From positions 56,536,788 to 56,600,787 of the forward strand of contig CM068587.1 of assembly GCA_035048485.1 (NCBI GenBank): DNA of 64,000 bases, given 5' to 3'. Positions 25,301 through 37,300 of the stretch are shown one piece after another (positions within the stretch are counted from its first letter, which is position 1; each line of letters opens with the position of its first letter). The stretch comes from Pteria penguin (Eukaryota; Mollusca; Bivalvia; Pterioida; Pteriidae). The position numbers and the translations under genes were made by a program. The notes beneath the pieces are model-generated. The model ran no database searches. It had not been told where the DNA came from and saw only the letters and a list, made by a program, of their open reading frames with translations.

Positions 25301-28300
25301 AGTCTAAACCTGTGTGAAAAAGCATAGCATGAGAACCTTAAATAGTGAAGGTTAATCATAGACTGAAATTTGCAGTAAAATACTAGTGTAGATGGTAAAA
25401 TACCAGTGTAAGTAGTAAAATACATTAAATATCAGTGCAGATAGTAAAATACAACAAAATATCAGTGCAGATAGTAAAATACAATAAAATATCAGTGTAG
25501 ATAGTAAAGTACCAGTGTAAATAGTAAAATATCAGTGTAGATAGTAAAATATCAGTGTTGATAGTAAAATACCAGTGTAGATAGTAAAATACCAGTGTTG
25601 ATAGTAAAGTATCAGTGTAGATAGTAAAATACCAGTGTTGATAGTAAAATACCAGTGTTGATAGTAAAGTATCAGTGTAGATAGTAAAATATCAGTGTTG
25701 ATAGTAAAATACCAGTGTAGATAGTAAAATACCAGTGTTGATAGTAAAATATCAGTGTAGATAGTAAAATATCAGTGTTGATAGTAAAATACCAGTGTTG
25801 ATAGTAAAGTATCAGTGTAGATAGTAAAATATCAGTGTTGATAGTAAAATACCAGTGTAGATAGTAAAATACCAGTGTTGATAGTAAAGTATCAGTGTTG
25901 ATAGTAAAATATCAGTAAAATAACAGTGTAGATAGTAAAATTATTTCATTATCATGTTACCAAGGCAAGGGTATACTGGCCAGAATAACACTTTTTTATT
26001 GTGTAATTGCCAGGGAAACACTTTATGAATATCAGCTGTCCAGAATAATCTGTAATGTGTGAAGGACAGAATAACACTTTGTGGATGTGTATAAGCTGGA
26101 AAATGAGGTCTTCTGACATACTGAAATTTTATTTTCTTACATCCAGTTTTATGTTCCACATGTTCACAAATATAATTGAAAAAATTACCAACAGTAGTAT
26201 GAAATATGACCAAGTTAGGCAAAGTTGTACACTTAAAAACCTAAAAATCTCTTCTACAACATTAATTTTTATACCTTTGTTTGCGGGGGCATATAGGAAT
26301 CACCCTGTCTGTCTGTCTGTTCATCTGTTCACATTTGTCCGGGCCATAACTTCTTACCGCCTTGTCAGAGCTAGATAATATTGAAGACAATTGTTGTACA
26401 TGATCCAAGAGTGTGTCATGACCTAGACCCATGTTCATATCTTCAAGGTCAAGGTCACAGTGCACACATAGCAAATTTTTTTGTCCGGGCCATAACTTCT
26501 TATCCCCTTATCGGACCTGGATAATATTTCACACAATTGTTGTCCATGACTCAAAGGTGTGTCATGACCTTGACCCAAGGTCATATCTTCAAGGGCAAGG
26601 TCACAGTACATACATAACCAAAATCCTTGTCCGGGTCATAGCTTCTTACTGCCAAGTTGGATTATTATCCAGGCTAATATTTTACACAAATGTTGTCCAT
26701 GACCCAAGGGTGTATCATGACCTTGACTCAAGATCATATCTCCAAGGTCAAGGTCACAGTACACACTTGGTTGAAATCCTTGTCAGGACCATAACTCCTC
26801 ACTGCTATGTTAGATCTTCATAACATTTCACACAATTGTTGTACATGACACAAGGGCATGTCATGACCTTGACCTAAGGTTATATCTTCAAGGTCAAGGG
26901 CACAGTGCACACATAGCCAAAATCCTTGTACGGGCCATAATTCTTACTGCCAAGAGGGATTTGGATAATATATCACACGATTGTTGTCCATGACCCAAGG
27001 ATGTGTCTTGTAATGCAAGATCGTATCTCCAAGGTTAAGGTCAAAGTGCACAGTTGTCAAATTCTTGTCCAGGCCATCGCTCCTTACTACTATGTTGGAT
27101 CTGGATAACATTTCACACGATTATTGTTCATATCCAAGGGTGTTTCATGACCTGCACCAAAGGTAATATCTTCAAGGTCAAGGTCACAGTACACACATAG
27201 CTGAAATCCTTGTACATGCCATAACTTCTCACTTCCAGGTTGGATCTGGATAATATTTCACATAAGTTTTGTTCATGACCTAAGGGTGTGTTATGACCTT
27301 GACTCCAGATTAGATCTCCAAGGTCAAGGTCACAGTACATGCATTTTCAAAATCCTTGTATGGGTCATAGCTTCTTATTGCTATGTAGTATTTTGATTAC
27401 ATTTCACACCATTGTTTTCCTTGATCCAAAGGTGTGTATCACATTTTATGGAGTGTGTTGTCAGTCTGTGTGTCTGTCCATGAAACTTGTCCAGGCCATA
27501 AATTCTTCCTTTTATTCTGGAGGCAGATCAAATTTTACACAATTGTTCCTAATGATGCAAGAGTGTGTCATGACCTTGAACCAAGGTTATATATACAAGG
27601 TCAAGGTCACAGTGCATACATAGCCGGAATTTTTGTCCGAGTCGTAACTTCTTCCTTTTCATTCAGAGGGAGATAATATTTACACAAATTTTGTCCATGA
27701 CATTAGGGTGTGTTATTACCTTGAACCAAGGTGATATCTACAATGCCAGTGTCACTGTGCACACATAGCCAGAATTCTTGTCCGGGCCATACCGTAACTG
27801 CTTCCTGTTACGTTGCTGGAAGACTATATTTTACACAATTGTTGTTCATGACCCAAGAATGTGTAATGACCTTGAATCAAGGTCATATCTACAAGGTCAT
27901 TGTCAGATTGCACACAGACCAGATTGTTTTCATTGGTTATACCTGAAATTGTACTTGTAAGTGGGATATCCATTACACTTATACCAGTGATGTATCTTGG
28001 AATGAATTATTGCATGTTTCAACTTTGTTGCCGCAGGGGGTATTTGTCCCATTAGGATTGCTCTAGTTTTAGAAATAGGTATGAGAAATAGAGCAGTAGT
28101 AGTTTTATTATAACAGCTTCACACTTAGTAGAAATGAGATTGTAATTTCACATCTAAATCTGTTTATAAGATTTACTTCCTTTTTCTATGAAATTTACTA
28201 TGCAGTTCAGCTTTATCTCTAAATCAGCTATATGTACTATACATGCCACCACCATGTGGTAACAAAAATAATCTCCGGTAATATTTCCTGCTGTTTTAAA

Positions 28301-31300
28301 CTGGTAATACAAAGTTAAGCTTTAGCCTTAATAATTGTATGTGTTCTTTACAAGAGTTGATTCTGAGGAAATATGTAGTAAATGAATATCAAAAGTACAT
28401 CAGCACTAGTATGTAAATGGAATTATGAATATTTTTACAGGGGATCTTATTTCTTTTGCATTCCAAGAACCTAAGATGGTAAATGTGAATGTTTCAGTTA
28501 TTCCCAAATGTTTTTTAAATTTAGGCTATGTAAAATTAATTTTGTGTTTCTCAGATAATTGGGTCTCAAAAAAGTGGCAAGGTAGGTAAGGTATTTATTT
28601 TTTGTATTTAACAGTTTAAAGCGTTTCTTCGGGATTCGCGTGAGGTTTAATTTTCTTATCTTTGTTTGACAACACATATCTTTTATTACTTGGGCAATAG
28701 ATGTATCTTTTACAAATGGAAGAATTATCCATTGCACGACTGTTTCTTCCTTAAAATTAACTTTAATGCTTAGAAGAAAGCTATCTTTCTCCCCCCCCTC
28801 TGGCTGCCAATTGGATTTGTATTGTTATGATGGGATACTTTCAAGTAAGGTCATAAAGACGTTTTTTGGTAACAGCATTACATAAAGGGTACTATTAAAG
28901 TACTTTCTCTTTCCCCTAGGGGAAAAACATGTTCTATAAAGAGGTATTTTATATTTAAGAATGGATCAAAACCGAGACATGGCAGCTGTATTTTTCTGAA
29001 GTTCCAATAGATATGATTCGTCATTGGCAAATATGAGGGTACAGCGGTGTCGGAGAAATATAAAATTAATTTTGCATGGCCTATTTAGGGACACAGTTTC
29101 TTTTGCAATCCAGAAACCTTAGAGAGTACCGTATTTACTTGAATATAATACACACCTTTTTTAGCCAATTTGACTCATCATTTTTTCACTGAGTATTATA
29201 CACAGGATGAGAAATCTGGAACTTTTTTTTTCCACGCTCTTAAGCTTCAGTGGCAGATTTAGGGGGTGCATGTGTCAGGTAAAAGTGTCTAAAGCCGTCA
29301 GTCGTAAGATATGTCTATTGTCTGTATACTGTCTGCTTCCTGTAGTAAATGCCCAAGGCCATAAAAGAAGTAATGTCTACAGCCTGCCATTCAATGAACA
29401 CGATTGAATACTGCGCTGTGTTATTTAGCAATGGTTTCTGATTAGCAGGTTGTACGGGGGAAACAATGATTTAGCCTTAATTGGTTAATTGATAGTTATG
29501 CAACTGGTGACACTACTTGACCGTAACGGCACGAGCATCAACAGTTTGGATAACACTCATTCATTCATTCTTTCTTCCGCGTAAAGTTCTCGTAAAGTAG
29601 TAGACACACACGTTCATTCTAACGAGAAAAAAAATTGAAGCGGTCGTTCGGGACAAGGGTACTAGTAAGAAATTTGAAGTCTATGCGAGTTTGATTGTAA
29701 ATGAAATGAAAGAGAGAAAAGTGTTGATATCACACAATGAATAGAGGCTGGCCTTTCTGTGCCGCTTTTGATAATAATAATACATGTTACGCGATTACAT
29801 TGTAAAAGGTATGCAGCAAAGCAAATTCAGTTGACATCTTTGATCTCATATATATATGTTAAAAATATCGGTTGTAGGTGCGTATTATACTCGGGTGCGT
29901 ATTATATTTGAGTAAATACAGTAACACTGTTTTTTGTTTTTGTTCAAATTTTACAGAATTTTATTTTCAGTCAAAGTTATGATGCTAATTGTATAAAGAT
30001 TTTATAAAGATTTTCTTTCAACTCTGAACAGAAATTGTTTTGATAATTTTAGGACCGAAATCCTACTGTTCATCTCTCAAAGACTTTGTCATTTATACTA
30101 CGGCATGGAGCAGAGAGAAAAGGATTTCAGCTAATGTCTGGTAAGAGATCTTTTATGAAAGTAGTGTTAATGATGTATAGGTTTTATTGAATCAGATATG
30201 TATGATGCATGTAATTTCTATTACAAACTAATTATTTCAGAATTTTCACCAACCGTAATCTTTTCTAAAATCAATCATAGAGGATAGGTTTGTCCTGTGG
30301 TTTCACACTGAATTTATGATTTGACAACCTATATTTGGTCCAAGCTGTTAGAGGGGATTTTTCTAATATGAATTATCATCTGTGCTTTTCTGTCAGCTGT
30401 TGGAAGGGATTTTTTTGACATGAAAAATCATCTATGTCTCTCTGTCTGTAAGCTGTGAGAAGGAGTTTTATGCCACCGGATCGATACTTTTAGGGCATAT
30501 TGTTTTTGACTTGTTTGTTTAGTGTTTGCTTGTGTGTTTGTTTGTTTGTCTGTTGTCAACTTTAACCTTTGCCTTAACTTTAACAATAAATTCTAAGAAC
30601 ACTAAAGTGTTTAGTAAAATAATTTCAAACAATCGAATGTTCAGCCTAGTTCCTCATTATGTTTTCATCTTTTCTCTTTGATTTCAAGTATCTGCTCTCC
30701 ATTAAACAACAATCAAATGGATTTATTTCTTCAAAAAATGTTTTGTTTTGCAGGTGGATTTTTATATGTAGATGATCTTTTGAATATGAATGAGTTAGAA
30801 GAGTTCTCAGAAGCCGATGTAGAGAACGTTGTTAAGAATAACGATAAACAGAGATTTGCTTTAGAAAGAGAGGATCATACAGGAAGACTTAAAATTAGAG
30901 CCAATCAGGGGCATAGTATAAATGTAGGATGCTTTCTTGGTTTATCTTTACATTTATAATATTTATACCATCTGTAAATGAAATTTATGTATAATACAAT
31001 CCAGTTTTCTTTTTCTCATGTTTATTATTTCTGTTCATTTGTATAGTCCTTTTCTGTCTGGATTTGTAATCCAGCAGGAAACATATATTGCCAGTTAACA
31101 GCATAAAATTCTAATTACCTGAGACGATAACAAAAAGCTGTTCATGATGTAGTTTCACACTTTTTTTTAAAGTTATGGTTTGATCTTAGTGCAGTACTTT
31201 CATAAGTATAGTACATAATAGAGAAAATATTTGGCAATGGTTAATATTACAATGTATTTTAAGTTGCTTTATAAATGAAAAGATTTTCTCTATTTTCATA

Positions 31301-34300
31301 CTGGAGGTTTTTAGTTGTCCTTCTCTCTCATGTACAAAGGAAGTACAATAAATTTGGCAAATACAGTTTACACAATTTCTGATATGTCTGCTAACAGGTT
31401 TTAATTGATATTTCAGTTCTTGCATTTGCTTTCTGGGTACTGTCGTTTGATATCTAATCATATTTAAGGAACGAATCTAATTTTTTTTTGGATACCTCCA
31501 TCCAACGAAAAGCAAATTAGATTCATTCCTTATCATTTAATTCCTTTCAAACGTGTTATATATTCTCATAAATTAGTACGTTATGTCTGCACTATTTCTC
31601 ATTATCTCTTTACTTCTGCAGTGGTGGTGACAATTTTCAATATTCAGAACAAATTAAAACATAAATAGATTCTGAATTACATCTGGTACATATAAATGAT
31701 ATATGAAATTATAAGATTATTTACCTCTGTTAATTTGAAATGAAAATTCTAATGTGTTTAGTTTGTAACACGTGATCATGTTGGCTGGCCGATTTAAAAA
31801 CTGCAAGCCAGGGTATTCACGATACCCCTGCAGTTTTTGATATGACATCACGATACCCTGTAGTTTTTGATTTGTGACATCACGATACCCTACAGTTTTT
31901 GAATATGACATCACTGTGATTAGCGACTTAGTTTAGAGGAAAGTAACTCTGTGCATATTGCCTCTAGTTGTAATTACTTTTGTCAAATGCATTATAATAT
32001 GTTTACCATGCTTGTGTTCTACAAAAACTGACAGGGTATCAGCGAATAACCTGTCAGAAATTTCCGTTTCACAGCTTGGCTAATGCCTCGCAGTGAAACT
32101 CAATTTTTGACAGGGTATTCGCCAATACCCTGTCAGTGTCTGTAAAACACTCGCATGGTAACCTCTAATTGAAATTGGCAATCAATTACAAAGGAATACT
32201 TAAGCAAAATGAAGAAAGTTAAAAAATTTTAACCAGTATACCAAAACGTTGCACATCAAAGAGGGAAGGGTTTTTAGCTCACCTGAGCATAGCTCAAGTG
32301 AGCTATTGTCATAGTGCAGCGTCCGTCGTCCGTCGTTAACTTTTCTACATTTTCGACTTCTTCTCCAGAACCGCTGCACAGAATTTCACCAAACTCCATA
32401 GGAAGTAAGTACTCAAGGTCCTCTACAAAGTTTGTGTTTTTTATGCCGATCCGTGATCCAAGATGGCCGCCATTGGCTCTGATTGGTTGACACATTTTCG
32501 ACTTCTTCTCCAGAACTGCTGCACAGAATTTCACCAAACTTCATGGGAAGTAAGTACTCAAAGGCCTCTACCAAATTTTATGCAGATCCATGATCCAAGA
32601 TGGCCGCCATTGGCTCTGATTGGTTGACACATTTTCGACTTCTCCTCCAGAACCGCTGCACAGAATTTCACCAAACTTCATAGGAAGTAAGTACTCAAAG
32701 TCCTCTACCAAGTTTGTGTTTTTTATGCCGATCCGGGATCCAAGATGGCTGCCATTGGCTCTGATTGGTTGACACATTTTCGACTTCTCCTCCAGAACCG
32801 CTGCACAGAATTTCACCAAACTTCATAGGAAGTAAGTACTCAAAGTCCTCTACCAAATTTGTGTTTTTTATGCCGATCCGGGATCCAAGATGGCCGCCAT
32901 TGGCTCTGATTGGTTGACACATTTTTGACTTCTTCTCCAGAACCGCTGCACAGAATTTCACCAAACTTCATAGAAAGTAAGTACTCAAGGTCCTCTACCA
33001 AGTTTGTGTTTTTTATGCCAGTCCGTGATCCAAGATGGTCGCCATTGGCTCTGATTGGTTGAAACATTTTCAACTTCTTCTCCAGATTGGCTGCACAGAA
33101 TTTCATCATACCTCATAGGAAGTAAGTACTCAAGGTCCTCTACCAAGTTTGTGTTTTTTATGCCGATCCGTGATCCAAGATAACCGCCATTGACTCTGAT
33201 TGGTTGACACATTTTCGACTTCTTCTCCAGAACAGCTGCATAGAATTTCATCAAACTTAATGGAAAGTAAGTACTCAACATCCTCTACCACATTTTTAGC
33301 TCACCTGAGCGAAAGGCTCAAGTGAGCTATAATCATAGTGCGCCGTCCGTCGTCCGTTGTCGTCGTCGTCCGTCGTTAACTTTGTCACATTTTCGACTTC
33401 TTCTCTGGAACTACATTGCAGATTTGGATCAAACTTTGTGTAAATGATGTACTCAAGGTCCCCTACTAAAATTGTGTTCGGGATCCAGATTCCCTCAGGG
33501 GTGGATCCAGGGCGGGACCAAAAGTGCCCAAAAGGGTACCCCTCTTCAAACATCATCTTCTCCAGAACCAGTACATAAATGGGGAAACTAATTGCATTTC
33601 AACAATCTATAAAGATGGGTTATTAAAAATTGTGTTCGGGGTTAAGATCCGTCAAATAGAAATTTACGCTTTTTTGACGTGTTTCTGGACTTAGTCATTT
33701 CAATGAAGAAAAGTGTCATGTTTTTCAGTTAATTGATATTGATGATTTCTTAATGACTATTTTGATCATAATTGTGGTAAGGAATATTATTGTGAAAGAA
33801 TTTTGTCGTTATCTCAATTTTTGGATTTTTCATGAATTTTTTAAGACTTCCAGAAAAAAGGGGGGGTTGGCCATTTTTCACATTTTCAACTTTTTCTACA
33901 AAACCACATGAAAGATTTTAATGAAACATGGAATACATGAAGTACTAAAAGTCTTCTATCAATTTGGTAAATTCCATCCAAATTGGTTAACAGATAATGC
34001 CACCATGTCTAAAAAGTAGGTCTCACAATGGTACATATACTACTTGGTAATTGAATTATGGAGAGTAGCGGTTCAAATCCAGCTGTGGTCAAAAAAAATT
34101 TTTTTTTTTTTTAACACATCTAAATAAGTTTTTAGATGTTTCTCAACACTCAACATATGAAATTAGGAATTTTACATTTAAGACTTCCAAAAAAAACGGG
34201 GGGGGGGGATGGCCATTTTTCACATTTTCAACTTTTTCTACAAAACTGTGTGAAGGATTTTAATAAATCTTGGTATAAATAAGTCACTTATGATCCTCTT

Positions 34301-37300
34301 CAAATTCTGTTGTTTTTGTCTAGACCTCTTTACAGGTGGCGCCACCATAGTCAAAAGTAGGTCACAAAAGAGTTCCCTCCTTTAACAATATTCTTTTTCA
34401 TACGGGCTGTATACAGAGACAAACAGAATGCATAGAAATGATCTAGAGGGATGAGTGAAGACGTATTGTCATTTTGGTTCCCTTCCAAAATCAAATTTTA
34501 GAATTTTTTTTCGACATTTCTTTGGACTTGGTGATTCAATGCAGAAAAAAAAGTGTCATGTTTCCTAGTTAATTGATAATGATGATTTCTTATGGACTAT
34601 TGTGATCATAATTATGGTAAGGATTGTTACTTTGAAAGAATTTTGTCAATATCTCAATTTTTGGATTTTCTATGAATTTTTTAAGACTTCCAAATGAGGG
34701 TGTATAGGAACAATTCAATCACATTTTTCACTTCTGCTGTTATACCGCATGAAAGATTTTAATGAAACATGGAATACATGAAGTACTAAAGGTCCTCTAT
34801 CAATTTGGTAAATTTCATCCAAATTGGTTAACAGATAATGTCACCATGTCTAAAAAGCAGTTCTCACAATGGTACATATACCACTTGATAATTGAAATAT
34901 GGAGAGTAGCGGTTCAAATCCAGCTGTGGTCAAAAAATTTTGTTTCATTTCTTTACACATCTAAATAAGTTTTTAGATGTTTCTCAACACTCAACATATG
35001 AAATTAGGCAATTTTGAGTTAGATCTGGACAATATTTGAAACAATTGTTGTTCATGACCCAGATTTGAAATCAGTCAACAAAAGGCCCCACCTAAAGAAA
35101 ATGACTAACTTGTTGCCCTGAATGACTTCTTGCAGAGACAAAGGAAATGCTTAGTATCAAAATCACCTGAGTGGAAGTGCAAAAAAGTGTTGTTTTTTAT
35201 TCTAGCCTGAAATAAAATTTGACATATTTTCAACATCTGTGTTGACTTAGTCACATTAATGCCAAAATAAATGAATTCTTCCTTCATGCATGACTGATCA
35301 TCTAGGTACTCAGGTGAGCGATATAGGCCCACTTGGGCCTCTTGTTAATGAAAAAAATGTTGTGTTCCAATATTTTTGTTGCCAAATATATAACCTTTAC
35401 ATTGTACATAAGAACAATGATATGAAGATACAGGACTATGGCACAGATAATCCCATCTTACTTGCACCAACTCAGGATCACACTATTACTGAATGCAGCT
35501 GTTGTCAATGATATGAAGATACAGGACTATGGCACAGATAATCACATTGCACCAACTCAGGATCACACTATTACTGAATGCACCTGTTGTCAATGATATG
35601 AAGATACAGCACCAACTCAGGATCACACTATTACTGAATGCAGCTGTTGTCAATGATATGAAGATACAGGACTATGGCACAGATAATCCCATCTTACCTG
35701 CACCAACTCAGGATCACACTATTACTGAATGCAGCTGTTGTCAATGATATGAAGATACAGGACTATGGCACAGATAATCCCATCTTACCTGCACCAACTC
35801 AGGATCACACTATTACTGAATGCAGCTGTTGTCAATGATATGAAGATACAGGACTATGGCACAGATAATCCCATCTTACCTGCACCAACTCAGGATCACA
35901 CTATCACTGAATGCAGCTGTTGTCAATGATATAAAGATACAGGACTATGGCACAGATAATCCCATCTTACTTGCACCAACTCAGGATCACACTATTACTG
36001 AATGCAGCTGTTGTCAATGATATGAAGATACAGGACTATGGCACAGATAATCCCATCTTACCTGCACCAACTCAGGATCACACTATTACTGAATGCAGCT
36101 GTTGTCAATGATATGAAGATACAGGACTATGGCACAGATAATCCCATCTTACCTGCACCAACTCAGGATCACACTATTACTGAATGCAGCTGTTGTCAAT
36201 GATATGAAGATACAGGACTATGGCACAGATAATCCCATCTTACCTGCACCAACTCAGGATCACACTATTACTGAATGCAGCTGTTGTCAATGATATGAAG
36301 ATACAGGACTATGGCACAGATAATCCCATCTTACCTGCACCAACTCAGGATCACACTATCACTGAATGCAGCTGTTGTCAATGATATGAAGATACAGGAC
36401 TATGGCACAGATAATCACATTGCACCAACTCAGGATCACACTATAACTGAATGCAGCTGTTGTCAATTTTCCTTTGGTGTTCATGACCATTTTAAAGTCG
36501 TGTACTTGAGGTCTAGGTCTTTTGAACTTTTTTTTATCTCTTTGAAAATGAAATGGAGTAGGGACAATAAACAATTGTCACAATACAGTGTGAATGTTAT
36601 TTCCTTTTATATATTATGTAAATTATTGGTTACAGATATGAACAATGTACTTTATTCTGACAAATTTTCAGTGTTTTGATTATTAGAAAACAATGCTAAA
36701 AATAAACTTGTTAAAGGTCAGAGTATCATAGATTAGTTTATATCAGTTGTGCCACTAAAGTTTATATCTATGCTGCCATCATGATTTATAGGTAACAAAA
36801 TCTGGATGTGACAATGAATAATAATAATAATTATTTTTGTTTTCTAGGTTGAAGATCTAGATTTAAAAGAGGTCACAGACCCCAAAGATATCCCTGTGGC
36901 TCTACATGGTACTTACCTTCATTGCTGGGAAAGTATCAAAGTAGAAGTAAGTATGACCAAGACCACCTCCAATATCTAATACCATTTCTAGATATCAGGT
37001 CATTGTAAAATAAGTTGCAGCTTAGAAACTTAGAACAGTTCTAGCATGGTCAGATTGATAGAAAGAGGAACAGATTTTCTATAGCTTACAGGTTCAGGTT
37101 ACATGAGGATATTTTCTCCAAGAGCCAGGTAAACTCACACTGTTGTCAAAACTGACTCTGCATATAAAGATACCTTTTGGTCAATCCTTTTATCAATAGA
37201 TCATATAGAAGATACCTTTTGGTCAATCCTTTTATCAATAGATCATATAGAAGATACCTTTTGGTCAATCCTTTTATCAATAGATCATATAGAAGATACC

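Noticed and set aside
32274..33556. Minus-strand frames with VKFCAAVLEKKSKMCQP-like text
   Set aside because: Each restarts every 145 bp, so they are the repeat unit read backwards.
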